From assembly GCF_019931145.1 (NCBI RefSeq), contig NZ_JAIOUV010000011.1:62001-126000 (forward strand): 64,000 bases of DNA, read 5' to 3'. Of the stretch, positions 9,261 to 18,213 are shown one piece after another. Position 1 is the first letter of the stretch; each line of letters starts with the position of its first letter. The notes beneath the pieces are model-generated. The model ran no database searches, was not told the origin of the DNA, and worked only from the letters and a program-made list of their open reading frames with translations. A program made the position numbers and the translations under genes. The DNA is from Marinicella meishanensis. Its GTDB lineage: Bacteria; Pseudomonadota; Gammaproteobacteria; Xanthomonadales; Marinicellaceae.

Positions 9261-10160
9261 ATGAGCCAGGCCCCTTACCGCGGACGGTTCGCACCCTCAC
9301 CCACCGGTGACCTGCATTTGGGCTCACTGGTCGCAGCGGTCGCCAGTTATTGCCAGGCCCGCGCCCATGACGGGGTGTGGTTGGTGCGCATGGAAGACTT
9401 GGACGAAACCCGCACTGTGTCCGGTGCTGACCAACAAATCCTCAACACCTTGGCGCGCTGCGGCATGTATTCGGACGAACCGGTGATGTACCAAACCCAA
9501 GCCGATCGACAAGCCGCCTACCAACAAGCCCATAATGCTTTGCGCTCGAAGGGTCTGACCTACCACTGTGTGTGCTCCCGCAAACAATTGGCCGATCAGG
9601 CGGTCTACCCAGGCACCTGCCGCCAGCGCACCACCCGCACAGACACCCTGTATTCCATCCGTTTACAAACCACCGATGAGGTCATTCAATTCGACGATGG
9701 CATGCAAGGCAATCAACAACAAAACTTGGCCACCCAAGTGGGCGATTTCAACATCAAACGCAAAGACGGCTTGTTTGCTTATCAGCTGGCAGTGGTGGTG
9801 GATGATGCCGCCCAAGGCATCACCGAAGTGGTGCGTGGCATCGACATCATGGATTCAACCTGTCGACAAATCTACCTGCAAAGGTTGTTGGACTTACCGA
9901 GCCCGAAATACGCCCATTTTCCGGTAATCACCGACGCCCATGATCACAAGCTCAGCAAACAAAACCACGCCCCTGCGATCACCGAAGAAGACCCCTTTAC
10001 CGTACTCCGACTGGCCTTGCACTTGCTGCAACAAGCGGTCCCCACGCCGCAGCGACGAACCCCAAAGGCTTTGCTTGAGGCGGCCATCAAACACTGGCAA
10101 CCAGACCGCTTGCGTGGCCTGGCTGCCGTACCCCAATCAGCCATTGAAGCCAATGACTGA
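9261..10160 (+). CDS. gluQ: Glutamyl-queuosine tRNA(Asp) synthetase
   Basis: This is a GluRS catalytic-domain paralogue (YadB) of 299 residues that lacks the anticodon-binding half. It transfers glutamate to the queuosine base of tRNA(Asp). The N-terminus has GRFAPSPTGDLHLGSL (HIGH-like motif), the zinc-binding region has HCVCSR followed by YPGTC, and the KMSKS counterpart is HKLSKQN. The ATG at 9261 follows the fimX-like stop by 12 bases, so the two may be co-transcribed. It is convergent with the cyclophilin gene. Confidence 0.93.
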   Translation: MSQAPYRGRFAPSPTGDLHLGSLVAAVASYCQARAHDGVWLVRMEDLDETRTVSGADQQILNTLARCGMYSDEPVMYQTQADRQAAYQQAHNALRSKGLTYHCVCSRKQLADQAVYPGTCRQRTTRTDTLYSIRLQTTDEVIQFDDGMQGNQQQNLATQVGDFNIKRKDGLFAYQLAVVVDDAAQGITEVVRGIDIMDSTCRQIYLQRLLDLPSPKYAHFPVITDAHDHKLSKQNHAPAITEEDPFTVLRLALHLLQQAVPTPQRRTPKALLEAAIKHWQPDRLRGLAAVPQSAIEAND

Positions 10161-10171
10161 GCGGCGCTTGT

Positions 10172-11233
10172 TTATTGTGTGGCAACACCTGGGTTTTGTT
10201 CCACAGCCAGTTGCTCACAGAAGTCAACATTGACCCCTGACACGCGTTGCAGCGGAATGGTGTTGGTCAGTTCCACCCCATCCAGCACATAAGTCATCAC
10301 CGCAGTGGAGCAGTCATTGAACTCAATGTTGATCGAGCCCACTTCGGTGGTGGCGGCCACCGCTGGATCATCAAACAAGCCACCAGCGGTGGCAAACAAA
10401 CTGCCCACGTACTGGTTGCCGGCAAAATTACCCGAAGAAGTCAACCAGCGGTTGCTGGCATCGCCAATGGTCGAAGGCACCGAAGCATCCGGCAAGGTGT
10501 CATCAAAGGTGAACCAGGCCAAAATCATCACATTGACACTGGGCAGCACCTCGATATACAAACCACCGGTGGTATTGGGATTGATCCAACCACCCGATAT
10601 GCCCTCATTGATGAAGAACTCTTCACTCAACACATAGGCGCGGTTGATTTTTACGGTGTTTTCTTCAGTCACAGCAGTGCCAGAGAAAAAACCATAAATC
10701 GGAAACTCACTGGTGGCGGCGCCCACATTACTGGAATTAAAATTAATTCTCAGGAACGACTCAATGATTTTTACCACTTCAGCTCCACGAATCACTTGTC
10801 CAAACACCGCGTAACCATCATCGGTCACGCCACCTGGATTCAAAATTGAACTGTTGTCTGCCAAGTTGAAAAAAAACTCATTGGTGGCACTGTTTGGGTT
10901 ATTGGTTCTTGCCATGGCAATGGTGTATTGGGTGTTGGATAAATCATTTTCCATCACAATGGGCCCATGGTCTGGAACGTCAGAGAAATTGCTGTTGCCC
11001 AAATAGCGATAACCGCCGCCCTGAATGATGAAACCGGGCACCGAACGGTGAATCACGGTGTCGTCATAGTCACCGTCATTGACGTAATTCAAAAAATTTT
11101 GTGTGGTGATGGGAGCATCGGTTTCAAACAACTCAATATCAATGACTCCCACATTGGTTTCAAACCGCACCACTGTGGCGGCACTCGCGCCGCTCCAAAT
11201 TAACACAGCGATCAGATAAATCAGTTTTTTCAT
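10172..11233 (-). CDS. Secreted cyclophilin-type peptidyl-prolyl isomerase with extra C-terminal domain
   Basis: A signal peptide (MKKLIYLIAVLIWSGASAA) is followed by a cyclophilin domain at about 20-185. It has HRSVPGFIIQGGG with the catalytic Arg and later TIAMART, as in PpiA. Residues about 200-345 form a second domain not found in E. coli PpiA. This part has SGGWINPNTTGGLYIEV, ILAWFTFD and two cysteines (FNDCS, NVDFCEQ), and resembles a repeated secreted module common in related marine gammaproteobacteria. Its role is unknown. The ATG at 11233 has GGAG upstream. The isomerase part is confident, the extension is not. Confidence 0.85.
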   Translation of the reverse strand: MKKLIYLIAVLIWSGASAATVVRFETNVGVIDIELFETDAPITTQNFLNYVNDGDYDDTVIHRSVPGFIIQGGGYRYLGNSNFSDVPDHGPIVMENDLSNTQYTIAMARTNNPNSATNEFFFNLADNSSILNPGGVTDDGYAVFGQVIRGAEVVKIIESFLRINFNSSNVGAATSEFPIYGFFSGTAVTEENTVKINRAYVLSEEFFINEGISGGWINPNTTGGLYIEVLPSVNVMILAWFTFDDTLPDASVPSTIGDASNRWLTSSGNFAGNQYVGSLFATAGGLFDDPAVAATTEVGSINIEFNDCSTAVMTYVLDGVELTNTIPLQRVSGVNVDFCEQLAVEQNPGVATQ

Positions 11234-11337
11234 GGTTTCAATTCTCCAGATAATTGCGCCAATTTATACCACAAATCACAAGCACTTGTCTGTGCCTTCA
11301 TTCACCAATCATCTGGTGGCATGCAAAAAGCGTTGGG

Positions 11338-12225
11338 TCAAGACTTTTTTTGGTTGGTGATGCCGTAGGGCACGTGGCCGGTGGCTGTGTGCTCGGAGGC
11401 GGATTCGACGTAGGTCAACTGGTCTTCAAAAAAGATGTCGGCTTTGAAGGACTGCAGGAATTTGGCTTTGTCCTGGCCGCCGAGGAACAGGGCTTCGTCG
11501 ATGCGGATGCCCCAGCCGCGCAAGGTCAGGATCACGCGTTTGTGGGACGGCGCCGACCGGGCGGTGACCAAGGCGGTGCGGATGGGCGCCTCGCCGGCAG
11601 GAAAAAGGCTTTGCAGGTCATGCAATTTTTTCAAAAAGGCACTGAATGGACCCGGGTTTAACGGCTCATGGCGCCGGGCGTGTTCGTTTTCGCGAAATGC
11701 CTCCAGCCCACCAGACTGGTAAATTTGTTCAGACTCGTCGGAAAACAACACCGCATCACCGTCGAAGGCCACCCGCACCTGATCGTCGGTGTGTGCGGCT
11801 GCTTTGCGGGTCATCAAGTGGGCCGCGGCATAGCCAGCTTCAATCGCCCCGATGACATCGGCGTGGTGGGCCGACAAGAACAACTCCACCCCCAAAGCCG
11901 ACAGGTAATCATATGGCGAGCCGCCGTTGCTGAACACCGCACGAGAAATGTCCAGACCATGGTATTCAATGGAATTGAAAATGCGCAATCCGGTGTCGCC
12001 GTTGTTGCGTGACACCAGCACCACCTCCACCAGGGCCGCACCTGTTTCGGGGTGTTTGATGTTCAGCAACTTTTGCACCAAAGGAAACGCCACCCCGGGA
12101 TCCAACGGTTCTTCCTCGCGTTGCAGCTGATACTCCCGATAGGCCGTCACCCCTTGGTCCAGATAGATTTGGTGGGCTTCGTTGAGATCGAACAGGGTTC
12201 GCGAAGAAATGGCCAGGGTCAACAT
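11338..12225 (-). CDS. 5'-nucleotidase (PF06189 family)
   Basis: This 295-residue cytosolic protein resembles the bacterial 5'-nucleotidase family related to animal cytosolic 5'-nucleotidase 1. The segments LTLAISSRTLFDL, FSNGGSPYDYLSAL, RVAFDGDAVLFSDESE (acidic metal-site pattern) and ALVTARSAPSHKRVI are characteristic. It would dephosphorylate nucleoside monophosphates. Its ATG overlaps the nadK stop as ATGA, which suggests coupled translation and a link to nucleotide metabolism. The gap of about 100 bases downstream to the cyclophilin gene shows no further gene. Confidence 0.8.
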   Translation of the reverse strand: MLTLAISSRTLFDLNEAHQIYLDQGVTAYREYQLQREEEPLDPGVAFPLVQKLLNIKHPETGAALVEVVLVSRNNGDTGLRIFNSIEYHGLDISRAVFSNGGSPYDYLSALGVELFLSAHHADVIGAIEAGYAAAHLMTRKAAAHTDDQVRVAFDGDAVLFSDESEQIYQSGGLEAFRENEHARRHEPLNPGPFSAFLKKLHDLQSLFPAGEAPIRTALVTARSAPSHKRVILTLRGWGIRIDEALFLGGQDKAKFLQSFKADIFFEDQLTYVESASEHTATGHVPYGITNQKKS

Positions 12226-12980
12226 CAGGAAAATTGCTCGTTGATGATGCGGTCTTCCAAGTTATGCAAAGGATCATACAAGGCGTTGATGCGGTGTTTT
12301 TTGGACTCTTTAATCACCACTTTTTTCACGTCACGCACCTCGGTGTTGTCGGCGGTGGCCGACACCGGCCTTTTTTGGTGGCTGAGGATATCGAAAGTGA
12401 CCTCGGCATGCGAGGGAATGATCGCCCCACGCCAACGGCGGGGACGGAAGGGGCTGATGGGGGTCAAGGCCAAAATCTGACTGCCCAACGGAATCACTGG
12501 GCCATGCACCGATAAATTGTAGGCTGTGCTGCCAGCGGGGGTGGCCACCATGACCCCGTCTCCCACCAAGTTTTCTATCTTGACCTGATCATTGATTTTG
12601 ATCTGAATGTGGGCCGATTGTTTGGTCTGGCGCAACAAGGAGACTTCATTGATGGCCAGCGATTCCACCGCTTCCCCTGCCACATTGGTGGCCTGCATCA
12701 ACAGGGGGTGCAGGATGGTTTGTTGGGCATTTTCTATGCGCCCCAACAGGTCATCATCCGAGTAATCATTCATCAGGAAACCCACGGTGCCACGCCGCAG
12801 GCCAAACACCGGAATGTCATGCTTCATGTATTGGTGCAGGCATTGCAGCATGAAGCCATCACCACCGAGCACCACCATGACCTCGGCGGCCAAGGGGTCA
12901 TATTGACCGTAGCGCGCCACCAATGACTTGAGCGACTCTTGGGCTTTGGGGGTTTCGCTGGCTAAAAAGGCTATTTTCAT
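12225..12980 (-). CDS. nadK: NAD kinase
   Basis: NadK phosphorylates NAD to NADP. Diagnostic elements are VVLGGDGFMLQCLHQ (GGDG motif), FGLRRGTVGFLMND and GDGVMVATPAGSTAYNLS (the second conserved region). The protein is short, about 251 residues. The ATG at 12980 (MKIAFLASETPKAQE) matches family N-termini. An in-frame TTG at 13010 is an alternative with an AAGG site. It lies 33 bases after gspK, so it may be read from the pseudopilin operon, and it is coupled to the 5'-nucleotidase by an ATGA overlap. Confidence 0.93.
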   Translation of the reverse strand: MKIAFLASETPKAQESLKSLVARYGQYDPLAAEVMVVLGGDGFMLQCLHQYMKHDIPVFGLRRGTVGFLMNDYSDDDLLGRIENAQQTILHPLLMQATNVAGEAVESLAINEVSLLRQTKQSAHIQIKINDQVKIENLVGDGVMVATPAGSTAYNLSVHGPVIPLGSQILALTPISPFRPRRWRGAIIPSHAEVTFDILSHQKRPVSATADNTEVRDVKKVVIKESKKHRINALYDPLHNLEDRIINEQFS

Positions 12981-13043
12981 GGGCATCAGTTTAACAAAGG
13001 GCAAGGTCAATAGTCGAGCCTTGCAAAGACCAGATGTGAGGCA

Positions 13044-14018
13044 TCAAGGCACACGGACCAAATAGGGTCGCATGGACCGACTCAACACCCGCACATGACC
13101 CACTTCCTGGCGTTGCAGCAAAGCATGCATTTGATACTCATGCTGTTCCATTTGGATGCGGGAACTGGCCTGCAGGTAACGGGTTTGGGTGCTCAGGCGC
13201 GGTGTCAACTCTTCTCGGGCCCCCTGCAAACGGTATTGAATCGCGGGGTGATCAAAGAACGCCTGAAGGTTCAAAAAATCCGCTTGGCCGTTCTGGTACA
13301 AGCGCAATGCCAGCTCATTGGTGATGGCCAAATCCAGGGCACTGAGGGCCGCCGGTCGCATGGTGTTGACGTTCATGCGAGTCGGCTGGTCGGTGGTCAG
13401 CGGCAAGGCAATCAGGTAACCAGACAACAACTGGAAAGTGTCAGCGTCCACCCCATCCAACAAGGCCAATTCACCGATGTGCTTCATGGGCCCACCTGGG
13501 GTTTGGTATCCCGGCGCTTTGGCCAGGTACACAAAATCTTCGGCACCCTTGGGTCGTGGGATTTGGTCGGGGTCAATCCAGTCGATGATTTGGTCGGCAA
13601 TTCCCACATCCAATTCAAGCAGCGCCAACAAACGTTGCAGGTAAGCCAAGTGCCATTCTTGCACCACCCCATTGATCACCAGGTTGTTGACATTGAAACG
13701 GCCACTGAGACCAGTCAATTGCCCTGAGAGCACCGCATCTTCCACCAGCATGCCTTGAATGCCCTGTCGCCAGCCATCCAGGTGGCTGTCATGGGTGTAT
13801 TCGTCTTGGGCATAGTCCTCCCGCAACAAGTCACTGGCCCACAACAGCAAGCCTTGGCTGTAGTGTTTGGCCTGGTAATTTTTTTGCAAGTTATTGATCC
13901 GCGCCACCGACAGCTGGGCGTTGTACCAAATCCCCGCGGCCAAGGTGGTGGCGATGGCCAGCATCACCAAGGCCATCAACAGGGCCATGCCTGATGGGAT
14001 TGGCCGGTATCGCTTCAC
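13044..14018 (-). CDS. gspK: Type II secretion minor pseudopilin GspK
   Basis: GspK caps the type II secretion pseudopilus with GspI and GspJ. The prepilin signal is short and basic (VKRYRPIPSG), followed by MALLMALVMLAIATTLAAG. It lacks Glu at +5, which is normal for GspK. The long periplasmic domain of about 285 residues also fits. The start is GTG at 14018, where GTGA overlaps the gspJ stop. Longer in-frame extensions upstream would read across gspJ and are rejected. It is the last pseudopilin gene; gspL/M/N do not follow. Confidence 0.9.
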   Translation of the reverse strand: MKRYRPIPSGMALLMALVMLAIATTLAAGIWYNAQLSVARINNLQKNYQAKHYSQGLLLWASDLLREDYAQDEYTHDSHLDGWRQGIQGMLVEDAVLSGQLTGLSGRFNVNNLVINGVVQEWHLAYLQRLLALLELDVGIADQIIDWIDPDQIPRPKGAEDFVYLAKAPGYQTPGGPMKHIGELALLDGVDADTFQLLSGYLIALPLTTDQPTRMNVNTMRPAALSALDLAITNELALRLYQNGQADFLNLQAFFDHPAIQYRLQGAREELTPRLSTQTRYLQASSRIQMEQHEYQMHALLQRQEVGHVRVLSRSMRPYLVRVP

Positions 14019-14650
14019 AGGAACCCCAAGTGCTGCCAGGGCACCACGTTCAACACACTGTTTTGACCGGCGGCATCGGTCAAGCCACAACGGATGCGTT
14101 GCGGCAATTGACTGCCCTGATTGCCCCCTTGCGGCCACACCGGCTGCATCTGACCCGTCAAGTTGAGGTACTGACAATTCACCGTTCGCAGTGCCAGCAT
14201 CGGTCGTTCCAGCCACTGGTTGCTGTTGGCGGGCACAAATGCCGACTGCGTGGCCCGATACCACTGGTTGTTGCGCACATACCATCGCACCCGCACCAAA
14301 CCGTGGGCCTCATCGACGGCGGTTTGGCGGCGATCGTTGCGCCCGCTGGAAACAGTAGGACTTTGAAACCGCAACAGACTGAAGCCTTGGCTGTCACCAG
14401 AGAATTCGGCTTGGGTCGGGGTGACCAAGGGATTGGGGTGGACGGTGGCCAGTTGCAAATCACTTTGCAGCCAAAACAGCGCCAGGTTTTGTTGATTTAA
14501 ATTGCGATTTTGCTCATCAATCACCCGCTTGGCGGTGGCCATGTTGTCCAAACCCATGAAGGCCAGTCCGGCCAACACGGCCATCACGGCGGATGCCACC
14601 AACAGCTCCAGCAAGGTCATGCCGCGTTGATGCTGCAGCCCCTTCACCAT
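14015..14650 (-). CDS. gspJ: Type II secretion minor pseudopilin GspJ
   Basis: The prepilin peptidase site is QHQRG|MTLLELLVASAV with Glu at +5, followed by one hydrophobic helix and a periplasmic domain of about 180 residues. The ATG at 14650 (MVKGLQHQRG) overlaps the gspI stop by seven bases. GspJ sits in the tip complex of the pseudopilus with GspI and GspK. A longer in-frame upstream reading exists but would place the cleavage site far from the N-terminus. Confidence 0.9.
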   Translation of the reverse strand: MVKGLQHQRGMTLLELLVASAVMAVLAGLAFMGLDNMATAKRVIDEQNRNLNQQNLALFWLQSDLQLATVHPNPLVTPTQAEFSGDSQGFSLLRFQSPTVSSGRNDRRQTAVDEAHGLVRVRWYVRNNQWYRATQSAFVPANSNQWLERPMLALRTVNCQYLNLTGQMQPVWPQGGNQGSQLPQRIRCGLTDAAGQNSVLNVVPWQHLGFL

Positions 14651-15063
14651 CCCGCCGCTTTCCTGAAACCACTGAGCTGGGCTTCGCTGTGCTCCAAGCG
14701 CCGGGTCAAACCCACCATCACCTCCAGGCGGTTGATGCGGCTGTTGTCGGTGGTTTTCAATTCGGCTTGCCAATAAAAAGTTTGGCCGGCAAACACCTCT
14801 TCCCCTCGGTGCAGGCCCAGCGTCAGATTGGGCTTTTGGTACAGCTGCATCATCACCTGGTCAGCCACGTGATAAGCCGCGGTTTTGTCGCGCATGGCGG
14901 TGGCCGTCTGGGCGCCGGTTTGGGTTGATTGCACCAAAGCCATCAAGCCCACACTGACCACCACCAGTGCCATCAACACTTCCAGCAAGGTGAATCCTTG
15001 GGCGCGGTCAGGGCTGATGCCAACCTCCGGCCAGTTCCCATGGCGATTGGCTGCGGATGGCAT
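14644..15063 (-). CDS. gspI: Type II secretion minor pseudopilin GspI
   Basis: The prepilin site is DRAQG|FTLLEVLMALVVVSVG with Glu at +5. The mature part is small (about 110 residues), as usual for GspI. The nearest in-frame start before the cleavage site is the ATG at 15063, giving a 24-residue leader and a 56-base overlap with gspH. No closer ATG, GTG or TTG exists in frame, so the long leader is probably real. Confidence 0.88.
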   Translation of the reverse strand: MPSAANRHGNWPEVGISPDRAQGFTLLEVLMALVVVSVGLMALVQSTQTGAQTATAMRDKTAAYHVADQVMMQLYQKPNLTLGLHRGEEVFAGQTFYWQAELKTTDNSRINRLEVMVGLTRRLEHSEAQLSGFRKAAGW

Positions 15064-15520
15064 AGTGTTGATCTGGATTGGCGGCCAGGCGCAGTTCGAA
15101 GGCATTGAATGAGCCATCGGTCTGGCACACGATGTGGGGTAAATCCTCAAAATCTGGGGCCAGTGCTTGTACCCGACCAGCCGTCAATATTTCGGCGGTC
15201 ACCCCCGTTGGCCAAGCCGGTGGTTCAGCGGTCACTGGAATCCACTCAGGGTGTTGGTGACGCAACAGTTGGTAACCCTCGGCTTGCCATTCCACGCCAA
15301 AGGCCTGATTTTCCAACACGGCCCGCTCACACAGGTATTTCAACTCAGCCTCGAAAGTCTGGGCCTGGCCCATAATTTGGCGTTCGATCGATTGGCTGGC
15401 CAGTAAATTGGCACCGGCGCTGGCGAGGATGCCAATGATCAGCACCACCAACAGAATTTCCAGCAAAGTGAATCCGGCTGATCTGGGGACGCTGTGAGTT
15501 GACAAGCCCCGGATGAACAT
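15008..15520 (-). CDS. gspH: Type II secretion minor pseudopilin GspH
   Basis: The prepilin site is VPRSAG|FTLLEILLVVLIIG with Glu at +5, followed by a periplasmic domain of about 150 residues with the GspH/FimT pattern. The ATG at 15520 overlaps the gspG stop as ATGA. It is part of the contiguous gspGHIJK set. Confidence 0.9.
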   Translation of the reverse strand: MFIRGLSTHSVPRSAGFTLLEILLVVLIIGILASAGANLLASQSIERQIMGQAQTFEAELKYLCERAVLENQAFGVEWQAEGYQLLRHQHPEWIPVTAEPPAWPTGVTAEILTAGRVQALAPDFEDLPHIVCQTDGSFNAFELRLAANPDQHYAIRSQSPWELAGGWHQP

Positions 15521-15966
15521 CACCAGTTGCCGATGTCGGCATTCAGTCCATCACCACCGGGTTGACCGTCGGCACCGAAGGAATAGATGTCGATGGTGCC
15601 ATGGTTACCTGGATTCAGGTATTGATACGGGTTATCCCAGGGGTCATTGGGCAGTTTGGAAATGTAACCGCCGGGTTTCCAATTGCGCGCTTCTGGCGTG
15701 CCTGCTGGTTTTTGGACCAAGGCTTGCAGACCTTGTGAGGTGCTGGGAAAGTTGAAATTGTCCAGCTTGTACATGCTCAAGGATGTTTCCAGGTTTTTCA
15801 CATCGGCTTGGGCGCGAGACACTTTGGCCTTGTCTGGTGCATCCATGAATTGTGGCACCACGGCCACAGCCAGGATGCTGAGGATGACCACCACGATGAG
15901 GATTTCCATCAGGGTGAAGCCCTGCATGCGCGCCTTTTGGCGGAATGGTTTTTTTCGGTTCTTCAT
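15520..15966 (-). CDS. gspG: Type II secretion major pseudopilin GspG
   Basis: This is the main subunit of the type II secretion pseudopilus, 148 residues long. The cleavage site is KARMQG|FTLMEILIVVVIL. The C-terminal calcium-binding-type loop with YQYLNPGNHGTIDIYSFGAD and DGLNADIGNW is diagnostic of GspG. It is first in the operon. A TATAAT on the minus strand lies 28 bases before the ATG. Confidence 0.95.
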   Translation of the reverse strand: MKNRKKPFRQKARMQGFTLMEILIVVVILSILAVAVVPQFMDAPDKAKVSRAQADVKNLETSLSMYKLDNFNFPSTSQGLQALVQKPAGTPEARNWKPGGYISKLPNDPWDNPYQYLNPGNHGTIDIYSFGADGQPGGDGLNADIGNW

Positions 15967-15993
15967 GTTTTGTCAGGTTGTTTTTGGGTTAAG

Positions 15994-15999
15994 ATTATA
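15994..15999 (-). promoter_or_regulatory. Probable -10 element of the gspG operon
   Basis: A perfect TATAAT is read on the minus strand in the 93-base gap between the divergent gspG and rsmE. No convincing -35 is visible, so confidence is limited. Confidence 0.35.
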
Positions 16000-16059
16000 T
16001 GCCATTTCTTTTCCTGCTGCCACGCCCTGCAACCAATTGACCGCCTTGATTGAAACGCC

Positions 16060-16806
16060 ATGAGAACCTCCAGAATCTATTTACCACTGACCACCAAACC
16101 AACTGAGGATGCCGTCCTCATTGAAGGGGACAAGGCCCATTACATCCGCAATGTGTTGCGCAGCAAGGTCAAACACACCTTGCATTTTTTCACCCCAGCG
16201 GGCATCGAATACCGGGGCACCATTGGCGCCATCAACAAACATTCGGTCGAACTGATCAACATTGAAGCCTTGACTGAACAACCCCAGGCCTCACGGCTCA
16301 AAACCACCCTGATACAAGGCATCAGCAGCAGTGACCGCATGGATTACAGCATCCAAAAAGCCGCGGAATTGGGTTGTCACAAAATCATCCCGGTGTTGAC
16401 TGATTTTTGCGCCCACAAAATTCCGCCCCACAAAAGCGAAAAAAAATGGCAGCACTGGCAAGGGGTCGCCATCAGTGCCTGTGAGCAATCAGGTCGGGTT
16501 GACCTGATGCAAGTGATGCCGATTCAATCATTGAAAGCGGCCATTGCAGACACCCCCAAAGGCTTGTTCTTGGAGCCAAATGCCAGGCATCACCTCAGTC
16601 AATTGCCCAGCGACCTGCAAACCACCCAGACGGTGTTCATTGGACCTGAAGGCGGCTTTTCGCCCACGGAGTTGGCGGCGTTCGATGTGGCGGGATATTG
16701 GGGCGTGCAGTTGGGGCCGAGGGTGCTGCGCACCGAAACCGTGGCGCCGGTAATCCTCGGCGCACTGCACAGTTTGTTTGGCGACTTCAGGCCGCCGACT
16801 GGGTGA
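16060..16806 (+). CDS. rsmE: 16S rRNA (uracil1498-N3)-methyltransferase
   Basis: RsmE is a SPOUT methyltransferase that methylates U1498 of 16S rRNA. The C-terminal knot has FIGPEGGFSPTELAAF and LGPRVLRTETVAPVI, both diagnostic. The N-terminal PUA-like domain includes DKAHYIRNVLRSK. At 248 residues it has family length. Its 3' end overlaps the convergent chpC gene by 20 bases. Confidence 0.95.
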   Translation: MRTSRIYLPLTTKPTEDAVLIEGDKAHYIRNVLRSKVKHTLHFFTPAGIEYRGTIGAINKHSVELINIEALTEQPQASRLKTTLIQGISSSDRMDYSIQKAAELGCHKIIPVLTDFCAHKIPPHKSEKKWQHWQGVAISACEQSGRVDLMQVMPIQSLKAAIADTPKGLFLEPNARHHLSQLPSDLQTTQTVFIGPEGGFSPTELAAFDVAGYWGVQLGPRVLRTETVAPVILGALHSLFGDFRPPTG

Positions 16807-17254
16807 TGGAAATCAGGTTGGTTTCCAGGTAGTTCATGTTGGGAATGTCGGCCATCTCATCTTGGATCGACACCAGTGACGCAATCGCGTTGTGATTGAT
16901 TTGTTTCTGCTCATGCAATTGCATGTCACCCCGTGAAACCAACTGCAATTTAGGAATGCCCCGAGACAACACCGCAAAATAAGGCATGTCTTCGGGGTGG
17001 TTGATGCTTTTCAACACCGCCAAATTGTGTGAGGAGTTGATGTCAGCCGGGGAATCGGCGCCGGTCAGCACCGCAAAATCGATCAACGGGATTTCCCAAC
17101 CACGCCAAGAGACTGTGCCCAACAGCCAGTCCACATCCTGGTTGGTGTTTTCGATGCTGCGCATGCCCAATACCTCGGCCACCATGGCGTTGGGTAACAA
17201 CAGTTTTCGGTTTTCTTCGATGGGGATCAAGACCGCCCGGATTTCATTAGACAT
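16787..17254 (-). CDS. chpC: CheW-like protein of the Chp system (ChpC)
   Basis: This is a single CheW-fold domain of 155 residues. VLIPIEENRKLLLPNAMVAEVL and LLGTVSWRGWEIPLIDF correspond to the first barrel of CheW. In Pseudomonas, ChpC is the last gene of the pil-chp cluster and is thought to couple further receptors to ChpA. The position here, directly after a CheB-type gene, is the same. The gene ends inside rsmE on the other strand, with no visible terminator. Confidence 0.82.
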   Translation of the reverse strand: MSNEIRAVLIPIEENRKLLLPNAMVAEVLGMRSIENTNQDVDWLLGTVSWRGWEIPLIDFAVLTGADSPADINSSHNLAVLKSINHPEDMPYFAVLSRGIPKLQLVSRGDMQLHEQKQINHNAIASLVSIQDEMADIPNMNYLETNLISITQSAA

Positions 17255-17262
17255 ATTCGCAC

Positions 17263-18213
17263 CTACGCAATTAAGCTTTCTTTAATATATTGTGCCATGG
17301 CTGCCGGTTCACCGTCAAACAGGGACATGTTCAGGACCCTGATTTCCTCTGCAATCGCAGAAACCACACAACTTTCGGCAGATTGGGTGATCACTTTGCC
17401 ACCATTTTCAAACACATTGGTGGCACCGACAATGCCATCTGAGGCCATGCCACTGAACACCGCCATGTTCACCTTATTCAAATTTTCCAACATGTCAAAA
17501 CACACATCATCGATGCATGGCGTGGTCATGCGGTTGGGGTTGATGTTTTTCACCCCCAAAGTGCCATTGGCATGAATGATCAGGTCTTCATCCACCGGCA
17601 CCAAAATGGCTTGTCCGGGTAACAGGTCATCTCCGGCCTGGCCCAGCTTGACCCCAATCTGGCCATTCTTATTCAATTGTTTTTCCATCATCGACACGAA
17701 CTCACTGTCCATGTGCTGCACGATCAAAAACAGCAGCGGCTCATCGCCCTCAAATTCGCTCAAGAATTTCAACAAGGACTCAGGGCCGCCGATCGACGCC
17801 GCCAAGATCCAAACGGCCTGAATGCCATGCTGGCTCAGATCCACCGATGAAGAGTTTACATCGGCATTGCCGGCAGATTCTGGCAACAGTTCATGGGACT
17901 GATCGATTTTATGCAACACATGCCGCAACCACCGATTTTTGTTCCAGCCAACCAACTCATTGGAAATTCTGGCGTCATTGAAGATGATTTTGACCTCACG
18001 CTCATTCAGGTGATGGATCAACTCATCGATGTTCAAATCATTGTCAAACAAATTGAGAATGAAGGTCTGGATGCTCAAATCCATGGCCGCAATTTCATCG
18101 GAATCATATTGTTTCACCGAGTAACCGGTTGACTCCAGTTGTTTGGTCAAAAACTGTGCCGACGGTTGGTGTTCACCGATGTGAATCAGACCAACAATGG
18201 GTTGCTCAGGCAT
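17263..18213 (-). CDS. chpB: Chemoreceptor methylesterase of the Chp system (ChpB)
   Basis: The C-terminal half is a CheB methylesterase domain with the Ser-His-Asp triad: Ser140 in AASIGGPES, His167 in VQHMDS and Asp259 in GMASDG. The first 115 residues look like a receiver domain that has lost its phosphoacceptor pattern, as in ChpB of Pseudomonas. It should remove methyl groups that PilK adds to PilJ. The ATG overlaps the chpA stop by eight bases. Confidence 0.88.
   Translation of the reverse strand: MPEQPIVGLIHIGEHQPSAQFLTKQLESTGYSVKQYDSDEIAAMDLSIQTFILNLFDNDLNIDELIHHLNEREVKIIFNDARISNELVGWNKNRWLRHVLHKIDQSHELLPESAGNADVNSSSVDLSQHGIQAVWILAASIGGPESLLKFLSEFEGDEPLLFLIVQHMDSEFVSMMEKQLNKNGQIGVKLGQAGDDLLPGQAILVPVDEDLIIHANGTLGVKNINPNRMTTPCIDDVCFDMLENLNKVNMAVFSGMASDGIVGATNVFENGGKVITQSAESCVVSAIAEEIRVLNMSLFDGEPAAMAQYIKESLIA

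Noticed and set aside
14019-14285. Upstream extension of gspK
   Set aside because: It overlaps gspJ out of frame and would bury the prepilin cleavage site; the GTG at 14018 is better.
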